Assembly (NCBI RefSeq): GCF_000717185.1
Contig: NZ_JNYE01000047.1
Location: forward strand, 1-64,000
DNA: 64,000 bases
Direction of reading: 5' to 3'
DNA from: Kitasatospora phosalacinea
Lineage (GTDB): Bacteria > Actinomycetota > Actinomycetes > Streptomycetales > Streptomycetaceae
The notes beneath the pieces are model-generated. The model saw only the letters and a list, made by a program, of their open reading frames with translations, searched no databases and was not told the DNA's origin. A program made the translations under genes and the position numbers. Every line of letters begins with the position of its first letter. Position 1 is the stretch's first letter. Positions 25,926 to 34,771 of this stretch are shown here, piece by piece.

Positions 25926-26600
25926 ATGGAGACGTCCGTCAGCACGACTGCCCTGCGCACCGCGCCCAGATCCTCTCCGGGCACAGCGGCCCTCACCCGC
26001 CGCACCACCCTGTCCCTGCCACCGGACTACCCCCTGACCGAGTGGAAGCGCCTGGGGAAGCACCTGTACCTGATAACGGATTCTTCGAGCTGGTGGCTCG
26101 GCGACTGGCTCGTCTTCGGCCAGGACGCCTACCCCGGACGCTACCGGCAGGCCATGGAAGAGACCCGCCTGGACTACAAGACCTTACGGAACTACGCGTG
26201 GATCGCGCGGCGCTTCCCCGTCGCCGAACGGCACCCCGAGGTCAGCTTCCAGCACCACGCCGAAGTCGCCTCGCTGGAGCCCGAGAAGCGCGCCATGTGG
26301 CTGGACCGCGCCGCCCAGGAGGGCTGGTCCCGCAACACCCTGCGGCAGCACCTGCGGCAGGCCGCGCTCGCCGGGCCGTCCGAGGACGTCCGGGGCAAGC
26401 AGGTCAGGCTCCACGTGTCCACGACCGCGGAACGCGAGAGCCTCTGGGCGGACGCGGCCCAGCGCGACGGCCGGGAACTGGCCGACTGGATCGTCATCAG
26501 CCTCGACCGGGCCGCCAAGCTGGCGGGCGGCCAGCGCGAACGGCCGCGCGGCGGGGCCCAGGGACACGACGAACAAGGCTGCACGGGCCCGTCGGCATGA
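25926..26600 (+). CDS. LmbU-family cluster regulator with a TTA codon
   Basis: 224-residue regulator of the LmbU/NovE/HrmB family found in antibiotic clusters. The conserved core runs from TLSLPPDYPLTEWKRLGKHL through SSSWWLGDWLVFGQDAYPGRY and LDYKTLRNYAWIARRFP to SFQHHAEVASL and GWSRNTLRQHLR, all diagnostic. The C-terminal part (about 155-215) carries a second conserved segment seen in longer members, and the last 15 residues are polar. Codon 87 (26184-26186) is TTA, read only by the bldA tRNA, so translation is expected late in growth. ATG 25926 has GAGAAG upstream; the frame is open further but without support. It is transcribed away from the NRPS operon and probably activates it. Confidence 0.92.
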   Translation: METSVSTTALRTAPRSSPGTAALTRRTTLSLPPDYPLTEWKRLGKHLYLITDSSSWWLGDWLVFGQDAYPGRYRQAMEETRLDYKTLRNYAWIARRFPVAERHPEVSFQHHAEVASLEPEKRAMWLDRAAQEGWSRNTLRQHLRQAALAGPSEDVRGKQVRLHVSTTAERESLWADAAQRDGRELADWIVISLDRAAKLAGGQRERPRGGAQGHDEQGCTGPSA

Positions 26601-26674
26601 GCCCGGCCCGGGCCCGGACCGGCCCCCGCGCACGAGCGAACGAGCAGGGCGTCGGAGGAGAAGCAGCCGGTGAG

Positions 26675-26699
26675 GGGCGGGGGCGTCACGCCCCCGCCC
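26675..26699. terminator. Bidirectional terminator between the LmbU gene and the ABC operon
   Basis: GGGCGGGGGCG, 3-nt loop TCA, CGCCCCCGCCC. It sits between convergent genes and could stop both. Confidence 0.75.
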
Positions 26700-26715
26700 G
26701 TTCGCGTTGCCTGTT

Positions 26716-27669
26716 TCAGCGGGGCGGGCCGTCGGGGCGCAGGGCGATGTGGTCGGTGGCGAGGTCCGCGGTGATGCGGTGCTGCATGCCGAGGGCGGTG
26801 AGGAAGGCGGCGGGGAGTTGGACGCGGCCGGTGCGGTCGAGCATGACGTACTCGCGCTGGTGGACGGTCCGGGTGCCGTGTTCGTCGGTTTCGGTGTGGC
26901 GGAGGACCTCGGTGCTGGTGCGGCCGTCGCGGACGGCGACGGTGCGGCGGACCTCCGCCGCGACCATGGGGTCGTGGGTGACGATGACGACGGTGGTGCC
27001 GAGTTCGCGGTTGACGGTGCGGAGGGCGTCGAAGATGCCGGTGGCGGTCTCGGTGTCGAGTTCGCCGGTGGGTTCGTCGGCGAGCAGGAGGGTGGGGTCG
27101 TTGGCGAGGGCGACGGCGATGGCGGCGCGTTGCTGTTGGCCGCCGGAGAGTTGGGCGGGGCGGCGGTGGGCGAGGTCGGCGATGCCGAGGGCTTCGAGCA
27201 GCTCGGTGACGCGGTGGCGTCGGCGTCCGGCGGCGCGGTGGCCGGAGCGCAGTTGCATGGGCAGGGCGGTGTTCTGGGCGGTGGTGAGGAAGGGCAGGAG
27301 GTTGCGGGCGGTCTGCTGCCAGACGAAGCCGACGGTTTCGCGGCGGTAGCGCAGGCGTTGTTTGGCGGTCATGGTGAGGAGGTTGTGGCCGTCGACGGTG
27401 GCGTTGCCCGCGGTGGGGGTGTCCAGGCCGGCGAGGATGTTGAGGAGGGTGGACTTGCCGCTGCCGGAGGCGCCGACGAGGGCGACCAGGTCGCCGCGGT
27501 CCACGGTGAGGTCGAGGCCTTGCAGGGCCTGGACCTCGATGCCGTCGGTGGTGAAGATCCGGACCAGCCGTTCGCAGGCGATCGCCAGGTCGGCCCGGGC
27601 GGGCGGGGGCGCGGCCGCGGCCAGCGCCCTGGCCCGCAGCTCGTCCAGGCTCGGGGGAGGAGTGCTCAT
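26716..27669 (-). CDS. MacB-type ABC transporter ATPase with C-terminal AbrB-like tail
   Basis: 317-residue ATPase partner of the two FtsX-like permeases upstream. Walker A is GASGSGKST, the Q-loop is VGFVWQQTARN, the signature is LSGGQQQR, Walker B is LLLADEPTGELD and the H-loop is VIVTHD. After the ATPase (about 265-317) comes LDRTGRVQLPAAFLTALG, which resembles the swapped-hairpin AbrB/SpoVT fold and is seen in other actinobacterial members. ATG 27669 has GGAAGGGA 7 nt upstream; an ATG at 27705 overlaps the permease stop. Substrate unknown. The adjoining LmbU gene may or may not control it. Confidence 0.92.
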   Translation of the reverse strand: MSTPPPSLDELRARALAAAAPPPARADLAIACERLVRIFTTDGIEVQALQGLDLTVDRGDLVALVGASGSGKSTLLNILAGLDTPTAGNATVDGHNLLTMTAKQRLRYRRETVGFVWQQTARNLLPFLTTAQNTALPMQLRSGHRAAGRRRHRVTELLEALGIADLAHRRPAQLSGGQQQRAAIAVALANDPTLLLADEPTGELDTETATGIFDALRTVNRELGTTVVIVTHDPMVAAEVRRTVAVRDGRTSTEVLRHTETDEHGTRTVHQREYVMLDRTGRVQLPAAFLTALGMQHRITADLATDHIALRPDGPPR

Positions 27670-27701
27670 CGGGTCGTCCCTTCCGGTGGACGCAGTGGTG
27701 G

Positions 27702-30479
27702 TCATTCGGTGTCGCCCGCACGCAGCTCGGTGGCGATCTGCCGCCGGGCGGTGACGGCGGCCTCGGCCAGCACCGCCAGGGACGCCAGCAGGGCCAGCGC
27801 CAGCGCCTGCCGGGCGATCGGCCCGGCCAGCAGGTGCAGCCCGGTCGGGACGCCCGCCCCGACCAGCGGGGAGAGGTCCACGGCCGGGCCGAGCAGGCGC
27901 ACGCAGCACACCGCCGCCAGCGCCCCGCCGAGGGCCGCGACCAGCGCCTGCGGCAGCACCTCGGCCAGCACCAGGGCCAGCCCCTGCCGGGGCCGCAGCC
28001 CCATCGTGCGCAGCCGGGCCAGCACCGCCGCCCGCTCCGGGCCCGCCCGCAGCAGCGTCAGCAGCACCGCCAGCACCGCGAACAGCGCCGTCGCGCCGAC
28101 CGACACCCAGAACAGCCGCACCGCCGAGGCCTGCAGCGGGTCGCTGCCCAGCGCCGCGGCCTCCCCGGCCGCCGTCCGCACCAGGTGGCCCGGCCGGGCA
28201 CCGGAGGCCGGCGGGCCGAGGAACCGCTCGGCCAGCGCCCGCAGTTGCGCGTCGTCCGGGTGCCCGGCGGCCAGCCACTTGTCCGGGCCGCCGAAGCGCG
28301 GCAGCAGGTCGGCGGCGGCGACCGAGGACATCACCACGGTCGGGCCGTTCGACCCGCTCACCGCGGGCGTCCCGTCGGCCGTCCCCACCGTGCGGACCTC
28401 GACCGCGTCACCGCCCGCCAGCCGCAGGCTGAACCCGCCCGACGGCAGGTCGCTGCTGACCAGCACCGGCAGCGGCCCGCCACCGGGCCCGCCCGGTCCG
28501 CCCGGTCCTTCGGGTCCGCCCGCCAGCAGTGCCGGATCGAACCGGCCCCGCCCCGCCACCTCGGCCAGCCGCGCGTACCGGACCGGATCGGCCGCCACCA
28601 CGTTCACCCGCACCGAGGAACCGCCGCCCACCGACATCGTGACGTCGTCCTCGACCCACACCGGCAGCGAGGTCTCCACCCCCGGCAGCCGGTCCGCGGC
28701 CGCCAGGAAGGACTCCGGCAGCGTGCGGTTCAACCCCGCGCCGACCGCCGCGTCCCCGCCCAGACCGTACCGGGCCACCCGCGTCCGGTCCGCGGCCACC
28801 GAACCCAGCACGTCCGCGCCCACCGCACCGCACGCCACCGCCAGCACCAGCGCCAGCAGCGGCAGCACCGACGGCCGCGCCCGCCCCCGGCCGCCGCCCC
28901 GGGCCGCCCGGGCCAGGCCCAGGAAACCCACCGCACCCGGCCGCCGACCCGCCCACCGGGCCAGCAGGCCGACCAGCACCGGCTGCACCCGGGCCAGCAG
29001 CAGCGCACCCGTCAACGACAGCAGCAACGGCGCCGCCACCAGCAGCGGATCCACCCCCGCCCCCGCCGGAGCCACCCCGCGCCGCACCACCTGCGCAACC
29101 GCCGCCGCGGTCACCGCCAGCACCGCCGCCTCGGCCACCAGCCGCCGCCGCCCCGACCGGGCCCCGCCCGCCGGGCCGCGCAGCACCAGCACCACCCGCA
29201 CCGGGAAGGCCAGCAGCGCCAGCAGCGCCACCGACCCCGCCGCCACCGCCGACGGCAGCCAGCGCGGCGTCGGCAGCAGCACGCACGCCAGCCCCGCGCC
29301 CAGCGCCGCCGCGGGCAGCACCGTCGCCGCCCCCTCGCCCAGCAGCCGCCGGAACACCCCGCCCAGCCCCGCCCCGCGGGCCCGCAGCAGCCGCAGCTCC
29401 GCCGCCCGCCGCTCCGTCCCCAGCGCCGCCGCCAACCCCAGCACCACCACGGCCACCCCCGCCGCCCCCGCCGGGCCGATCGCCGTCACCGAGCCGATCG
29501 CGGCCTGCCGCTGCCGCGCGGTGTCGATCGCCCCGCGCAGCGCCGAACCGATCCGCACGTCCGGCCGCCCGCTGCCGGTGGTCACCCGGACCGCGACCGG
29601 CCCCGAGGTGACCGCCGCCAGCGCGGCGGACGTCTCCGCCAGCCGGTCCGCCCGCAGCGCGTCCACCCGCACCGGCAGCCGCCAGAAGTCCTCGGCCCCG
29701 TTGCCCCAGCGGCTCAGCCGGGACACCCCCTCCGGGCCGGTCAGCGCCACCGCGTACCAGTACGCCATCGGAGGCGCGCCCGGGCCGGGCGGCGGCGTCA
29801 GGTTCCGGCACGCCTTCAGCGCGCAGCCCGCATCTGCCCAGAACGGGTCCGACGGGTCGTCGACCGCGTACAGGCCCACCACCCGCACCCGGGCCGGACC
29901 GAACGGGGCGCCCACGGGCAGCACCGAGGCGCCGCCGTCGAACACCCCGCCCAGCGCGACCTTCAACGTGGCCGCCGCGGACTCCGACAGCGCCACCGGC
30001 ACCGGCTCCCCGTCCGCCGCCCCGCCTGCCGCACCGTCCGGCCACTGACCCGCCGTCAGCCGGACGTGCTCGCGCGCGCCGTGCCGGTACAGCAGCGACA
30101 GCTCCGGCGCGACGCCCTCCGGACGGTCCAGCGCCGGATCGGGCAGCGAACGCGGCTGGAGGGCCCGCCGCCCGTACACCGGACCGCCCGGGTCCAGCGG
30201 CAGCCGCGCGCCGACGAGAGCGGCGAGCTGCCCCGCGGTCGCGTCCAGGAGCTGCGCCGGGTCACCGCCGGACGGCAGGCCGGAGGTCACCACCACGCTG
30301 GTGGGGACCGGGCCGTAGCCGCGCAGGAAACCGCGCAGCGCACCGTCGGCCCCCCGGTCCAGCGCCCGGGGCAGCGCGGCCGCCAGGAAGACCAGGACCA
30401 GCACCAGGACCGCGGTCAGCAGCGCGGCCAGCGGCGCGGTGCGCAGCCGGGTGCGGACCCAGGGGGCGGGGGCGTTCAA
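27702..30479 (-). CDS. FtsX-like ABC transporter permease, second of two
   Basis: 925-residue membrane protein with one N-terminal helix, a large extracytoplasmic domain, and two FtsX/MacB-like membrane blocks (about 325-540 and 790-915). The start is TTG at 30479, overlapping the TGA of the upstream permease (TTGA) and preceded by GGAGGAG at 2 nt; the TTG is therefore well supported. Very long double-FtsX permeases of this kind are common in streptomycetes and act by mechanotransmission rather than classic substrate passage. The operon is permease, permease, ATPase. Substrate unknown. Confidence 0.88.
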   Translation of the reverse strand: MNAPAPWVRTRLRTAPLAALLTAVLVLVLVFLAAALPRALDRGADGALRGFLRGYGPVPTSVVVTSGLPSGGDPAQLLDATAGQLAALVGARLPLDPGGPVYGRRALQPRSLPDPALDRPEGVAPELSLLYRHGAREHVRLTAGQWPDGAAGGAADGEPVPVALSESAAATLKVALGGVFDGGASVLPVGAPFGPARVRVVGLYAVDDPSDPFWADAGCALKACRNLTPPPGPGAPPMAYWYAVALTGPEGVSRLSRWGNGAEDFWRLPVRVDALRADRLAETSAALAAVTSGPVAVRVTTGSGRPDVRIGSALRGAIDTARQRQAAIGSVTAIGPAGAAGVAVVVLGLAAALGTERRAAELRLLRARGAGLGGVFRRLLGEGAATVLPAAALGAGLACVLLPTPRWLPSAVAAGSVALLALLAFPVRVVLVLRGPAGGARSGRRRLVAEAAVLAVTAAAVAQVVRRGVAPAGAGVDPLLVAAPLLLSLTGALLLARVQPVLVGLLARWAGRRPGAVGFLGLARAARGGGRGRARPSVLPLLALVLAVACGAVGADVLGSVAADRTRVARYGLGGDAAVGAGLNRTLPESFLAAADRLPGVETSLPVWVEDDVTMSVGGGSSVRVNVVAADPVRYARLAEVAGRGRFDPALLAGGPEGPGGPGGPGGGPLPVLVSSDLPSGGFSLRLAGGDAVEVRTVGTADGTPAVSGSNGPTVVMSSVAAADLLPRFGGPDKWLAAGHPDDAQLRALAERFLGPPASGARPGHLVRTAAGEAAALGSDPLQASAVRLFWVSVGATALFAVLAVLLTLLRAGPERAAVLARLRTMGLRPRQGLALVLAEVLPQALVAALGGALAAVCCVRLLGPAVDLSPLVGAGVPTGLHLLAGPIARQALALALLASLAVLAEAAVTARRQIATELRAGDTE

Positions 30480-33400
30480 CGCTCCTCCAGGGGACGGAGG
30501 CGGACGGGGCTCGTGCGGTCTCCGCGGGGCGGCCGGGAGTTGTCGGGCAGGGGGTGGGGGCGACGGGTGAGCACCACCAGCGGCACCACCAGGTGCACCA
30601 GCACGGCGCCCAGCAGCAGCCCCACACCCGTGCCCAGGCCGACCAGCACCACCTGCTCGGCGGCGGCGCTCCGGCGCAGCAGCCGCCGGGGCGCGCCCAG
30701 CGCCAGCAGCACCGCCGCCTCACCGGCCCGCTCCGCCGCCGCGGCCGCCGAGGCCGCGGCGAAGCCGATCGCGGCCAGCACCGCCGCGGCCACCGCCAGC
30801 GCGGCCAGCGCGCTCTGCGGGGCGGCGCTCAGCGGGTCGCCGAGCCGGGCGGCGGCGTCCTCGCCGAGCAGGTCCAGCCGTTGCGCGGTGGGCCCCGCGC
30901 GCAGCTCCGCCGCGGCCGCCGCCGGGGTGCCGTCGCCGGGCCCGGCCGCGGGCAGCCACCACTCGGAGACCGCCGGGGCGTCCAGGCCGCGCTCGGCCAG
31001 CCACCGGTCGGTGCCGGCCAGGTCCAGCAGCAGGCCGGTGGTGCCGTACACCGGCAGCGCCTCGACCCGGCCGGTGACCCGCACCGGCACGCTGGCGCTG
31101 CCGACCTGCACCTTCACCAGGTCGCCGACCGCGGCTCCGACCGCGGTCAGGTACCCGCCGGTCGCCACGCCCGGGACCTCCGCCGCGGGCGCGCTCCCGC
31201 CCGGCGCCAGCGCCACCACCCGCGCCCCCTCGTGCTGCTCCTCGCCCGGGCGGTAGCGCACCGTCACCAGCCCGTCCGGCCCGCTCTCCACCCGCGCCGG
31301 GACACCCGGCTCGGCCTGCCCGCGCCAGGCGCCCGCGGGTACCGCGACCGGCACCGCGGGCCCGTCCGCCCGGTCGGCGACGGCCACCTGGCGGACCGTC
31401 AGGTCACTGGCGCTCTCGGACCAGCCCGACGGGTACGCCAGCCCGAAGCCGGTCAGGGTCAGCGGCGCGGCCGCCGAACCCAGCGGCGCCGCCGTGAACG
31501 CCTCCAGGCCCACCGGGACGGTCAGCTCCCCCCGGGCCGGCAGCTGCGGCACCAGCACCCGGTGCGCCGCCCCGAAGCCGTCGCGCAACTGCAGCCACAG
31601 GTCGGGCGCCTGCAGCGGCGCCGGGTCCGGGTACGGGCGGTCGGCGGTGGCCACCGACAGGGTCAGGTCGATCCGGGCCGGGTGCCCGGGCAGCGGCACG
31701 CCCGGCGGCTGCGGCGCGGCCAGCGGAGCGAGCAGCTCCCCGACCGGACGGCCGTCGAACAGGTCGGGCCGCACCCGCAGCCCGACCGCCGCCCGGGCGG
31801 TGTCGGTCAGCAGCACCCGGCCCTGCCGCCCGCCCGGCAGCGACTGGTCGACCCGCGCCACCGGCAGCAGCCGCTCCCCGCCCGGCAGCGCGGCGTACCG
31901 GCCGCCCTGGCCCAGCGCGGGCAGCGCCGAACCGGTGATCCGCAGGCCGCCCGCGGTCGCGAAGTCCGCCTGGTCGCGCTGCGAGTCGCGCCACGCGGTG
32001 TGCTGGCCGATCGCCAGCACCCCCGTCGCCACCGCCAGCACCAGCAGCAGCACCGGCCCGTTCGCCCGCCCCGGACGCCGGGCCAGCTGCCAGCCGCCCA
32101 GCGCCACTCCGAGCCCGCGCCCGCGCGCCGCCAGCCGGGCCCCGAGCCGGGCCGCGAACGGCAGCAGCCGCAGCACCAGCAGCGTCCCCGCGCACAGCGC
32201 CAGGGTCGGCGCCGCGACCAGCACCGGGTCGGTGCCCAGCGTCCCGTCCGCGGCCACCGACAGGCCGCCGGTGCGGGCGTCCAACTGCCGGTAGGCGACC
32301 ACCGCCAGCACCAGCAGCGTCAGGTCCGCCCCCGAACGGGCCACCGCGCCCACCACCGCCTGACGCCGCGACACCACCCGCGCCCGGTCGCGCCGCCCCA
32401 CCGCGGGCAGCACCGCCAGCAGCACGCACGCCAGCGCGCACAGCGCCGCCGCGGGCCAGCGCACCGCGGTGTCGGCGCGGTCCAGCGGCAGCCCCGCCAG
32501 CGGCCCGAACCCCGTCAGCAGCCGCAGCAGCGGGCCGGTCAGCAGCGGCGCCAGCAGCGCCGCGGGCAGCGCCAGCAGCAGCGCCTCGACGGCCGTCCAG
32601 GCGGCCAGCCGCCCCCGGGTCGCGCCCCGGGCGGCCAGCAGCGCGTCCTCCGGGGCCTGCCGCCCCGCGACCAGCCGCACCACCAGCAGCAGCGCCGCGC
32701 CCGCCAGCACCGCCAACTGCAGCGCGCCGATCAGCAGGCTCGACTCGGTCACCAGCGTCGCCGAGCGCAACTCGGCCAGCAGCAGCGGGAGTTCGGTCTG
32801 CGACTGGAAGCCGGGGGCGTCCTGCGCGAGCAGCTCCGGCAGCCGGGCCGCCCGCTCCCCGACCCGCGCGATCCGGGCCCGGTCGGCGCCCGCGAAGTCC
32901 GCGGTCAGCAGCAGGCCGCGGCCGCCCTGCGGCAGCCGGCCGGAGGTGAAGACGCCGTCGTCCACCAGCATCGGCCCGTACGTGGTGAAGCCCTGGACCC
33001 GGACCTCCCGGCCGCCCAGCGGGTCCAGCCGCCAGTAGGGCGCGTCCCGGTCCAGGGCCCGGTAGACGCCGGTGACCCGGACGGTCAGCGGCGCCCCGCC
33101 GTACCGGTCGGAGAGCACCAGCTGCGCGGGCAGCGCGCCCGGGTCCAGGCCGAGCCGGGACAGCGCGCCGCCCGGCACCGCGACCTGCACCGCCCCGTCG
33201 GCGCCCGGGGCGGCGGGCCACCGGCCGGCGGTCAGGTGCAGCCGGTCGCGGTCCAGCGCCGCCAGCACGGTCAGGTCCACCTCGCGGGCGGGAGGTGCGG
33301 ACGCGGGAGGTGCGGCGGCGGTCGTCGCGGTCGCGGGAGGTGCGGCGGCGGTCGTCGCGGTCGCGGCGGGCAGGCCGTAGGCGAGGCTGCGGGCGAGGGT

Positions 33401-33673
33401 CTGCACCGTCACCGGCAGCCCGTCGAACAGGTCGGCGCCGAACCCCGCCGCGGCCGCGTCGTCCGCGGCCCGCCCGTCCAGCCCGTGGTCGGCGCTCAGC
33501 AGCACCGGGGCCCGGCCGCCGTCCGCCAGGTCGCGGCGGACGCCCGCCCCGGCGACCGCCCGGTCGAAGGAGACCAGGGTGGTCAGCACGGTCGTCGCGG
33601 TCAGTACGGTGCACAGCACCGCGGCCGCCAGCAGCAGCCGCCCGCGCAGCCGCAGCAGCACGAAGCCCAGCAT
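30476..33673 (-). CDS. FtsX-like ABC transporter permease, first of two
   Basis: 1065-residue permease with the same layout as its neighbour: an N-terminal helix (LLLRLRGRLLLAAAVLCTVL region), an extracytoplasmic domain, FtsX-like membrane blocks in the middle (about 315-560) and at the C-terminus (about 955-1050). Residues 105-124 are two exact copies of a 10-residue Ala/Thr/Pro unit encoded by a 30-bp tandem repeat, in the exported part near the membrane. ATG 33673 has only a weak ribosome-binding site. It heads the three-gene operon and is divergent from the ECF sigma gene. Confidence 0.87.
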   Translation of the reverse strand: MLGFVLLRLRGRLLLAAAVLCTVLTATTVLTTLVSFDRAVAGAGVRRDLADGGRAPVLLSADHGLDGRAADDAAAAGFGADLFDGLPVTVQTLARSLAYGLPAATATTAAAPPATATTAAAPPASAPPAREVDLTVLAALDRDRLHLTAGRWPAAPGADGAVQVAVPGGALSRLGLDPGALPAQLVLSDRYGGAPLTVRVTGVYRALDRDAPYWRLDPLGGREVRVQGFTTYGPMLVDDGVFTSGRLPQGGRGLLLTADFAGADRARIARVGERAARLPELLAQDAPGFQSQTELPLLLAELRSATLVTESSLLIGALQLAVLAGAALLLVVRLVAGRQAPEDALLAARGATRGRLAAWTAVEALLLALPAALLAPLLTGPLLRLLTGFGPLAGLPLDRADTAVRWPAAALCALACVLLAVLPAVGRRDRARVVSRRQAVVGAVARSGADLTLLVLAVVAYRQLDARTGGLSVAADGTLGTDPVLVAAPTLALCAGTLLVLRLLPFAARLGARLAARGRGLGVALGGWQLARRPGRANGPVLLLVLAVATGVLAIGQHTAWRDSQRDQADFATAGGLRITGSALPALGQGGRYAALPGGERLLPVARVDQSLPGGRQGRVLLTDTARAAVGLRVRPDLFDGRPVGELLAPLAAPQPPGVPLPGHPARIDLTLSVATADRPYPDPAPLQAPDLWLQLRDGFGAAHRVLVPQLPARGELTVPVGLEAFTAAPLGSAAAPLTLTGFGLAYPSGWSESASDLTVRQVAVADRADGPAVPVAVPAGAWRGQAEPGVPARVESGPDGLVTVRYRPGEEQHEGARVVALAPGGSAPAAEVPGVATGGYLTAVGAAVGDLVKVQVGSASVPVRVTGRVEALPVYGTTGLLLDLAGTDRWLAERGLDAPAVSEWWLPAAGPGDGTPAAAAAELRAGPTAQRLDLLGEDAAARLGDPLSAAPQSALAALAVAAAVLAAIGFAAASAAAAAERAGEAAVLLALGAPRRLLRRSAAAEQVVLVGLGTGVGLLLGAVLVHLVVPLVVLTRRPHPLPDNSRPPRGDRTSPVRLRPLEER
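33302..33361. repeat. Two exact 30-bp tandem repeats inside the permease gene
   Basis: Each unit begins CGCGGGAGGTGCGGCGGCGG; the copies are identical and in frame, each adding ten residues. A shorter partial copy (CGCGGGAGGTGCGG) precedes them. The length is likely to vary between strains. Confidence 0.85.
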
Positions 33674-33798
33674 CCGTACCCGTCCCCCCTGTTCCGGCCC
33701 CGGTGCACCGGATAGCGGACGACTCTGTCAGAACCCGACCGGAATCGGAAGAGCCCTGCACGAACCGTCCCCGCTCCGACCGCCGCGCCCCCGTGCGG

Positions 33799-33804
33799 CA
33801 GGAT
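33799..33804 (+). promoter_or_regulatory. Possible leaderless promoter -10 (CAGGAT) for the ECF gene
   Basis: CAGGAT ends 7 nt before GTG 33812, the spacing expected when transcription begins at the start codon. The GNAT gene at 62725 has the same arrangement with the same flanks. Confidence 0.45.
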
Positions 33805-33811
33805 GGGGCCC

Positions 33812-34723
33812 GTGGAACTCGACGCGCACCGGGCCGAACTGACCGCCCACTGCTACCGGATGACCGGCTCCTTCCACGACGCCGAGGACCTCGTCCAGGA
33901 GACCCTGCTGCGCGCCTGGAACGCCCGCGACCGCTACGACCCGGCCCGCGCCTCGGTCCGCACCTGGCTCTACCGGATCGCCACCAACGCCTGCCTCACC
34001 GCCCTGGAGGGCCGCGCCCGCCGCCCGCTGCCCGCCGGACTCGGCGCCCCCGACCGGGACCCCGGCGCCCCGCTCGCCCCCGCCCCGGACGTGTCCTGGC
34101 TGGAGCCCTTCCCCGACGCCCGGCTCGACGCCGCCGCCCGCACCGACCTGCGCCTCGCCTGGGTCGCCGCCCTGCAACTGCTGCCCGCCCGGCAGCGGGC
34201 CGTCCTGGTGCTGCGCGAGGTGCTGGCGTTCAGCGCCGCCGAGGTCGCCGAACAGCTCGGCACCACCGTCGCCGCCGTCAACAGCGCCCTGCAGCGCGCC
34301 CGGGCCGTCCTCGGGGCGGCCGAGGCCGAACAGCTCCGGGAACCGGACGGGCCCGAGCAGAAGGCCGTGCTGGAGCGCTACCTCGCCGCCTTCGAGGCCG
34401 CCGACGTCCCCGCGCTGGTCGGCCTGCTCGCCCACGACGCCGTCCTGGAGATGCCGCCGCTCGCCCTCTGGTACCGCGGCCCGCAGCACTACGGGCAGTT
34501 CATGGACCGGGTCTACGCCATGCGCGGCACCGGCTGGCTCACCCGCCCCGTCGGCGCCAACGGCCAGAGCGCCTTCGCCGCCTACGCCCCCGCCCCGGAC
34601 GGCCCCGGCCACCTGCTGCACAGCGTCCAACTGCTGGACGTCGCGGCCGGATCCGTCACCCGCACCACCGTCTACACCGACCCCCGGGTGCTCGACGCCT
34701 TCGCCCTGCCCGGACGCCTGTAG
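33812..34723 (+). CDS. ECF sigma factor with SnoaL-like C-terminus (second SigG-like)
   Basis: 303-residue sigma factor. Region 2 has CYRMTGSFHDAEDLVQETLL, then RTWLYRIATNACLTALEG. Region 4 has LLPARQRAVLVLREVLAFSAAEVAEQ and AVNSALQRARAVL. The C-terminal SnoaL-like domain (about 190-303) includes YLAAFEAADVPALVGLLAHDAV and MPPLALWYRG. It is the same domain type as the gene at 5679-6656. GTG 33812 is preferred over ATG 33803 because the shorter form matches family starts and a leaderless -10 lies before it. No anti-sigma gene adjoins. It is divergent from the ABC operon, which may be a target. Confidence 0.88.
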   Translation: MELDAHRAELTAHCYRMTGSFHDAEDLVQETLLRAWNARDRYDPARASVRTWLYRIATNACLTALEGRARRPLPAGLGAPDRDPGAPLAPAPDVSWLEPFPDARLDAAARTDLRLAWVAALQLLPARQRAVLVLREVLAFSAAEVAEQLGTTVAAVNSALQRARAVLGAAEAEQLREPDGPEQKAVLERYLAAFEAADVPALVGLLAHDAVLEMPPLALWYRGPQHYGQFMDRVYAMRGTGWLTRPVGANGQSAFAAYAPAPDGPGHLLHSVQLLDVAAGSVTRTTVYTDPRVLDAFALPGRL

Positions 34724-34771
34724 CGGCGGCCCGGACAGGGCGAAGGAGGGGAAGCGGGAGGAGGGGAGGGC

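Noticed and set aside
6735..33673. Including the ABC operon in the NRPS gene cluster
   Set aside because: A bidirectional terminator at 26675-26699 separates it from the LmbU gene and no shared operator was seen; membership remains possible but is not supported.
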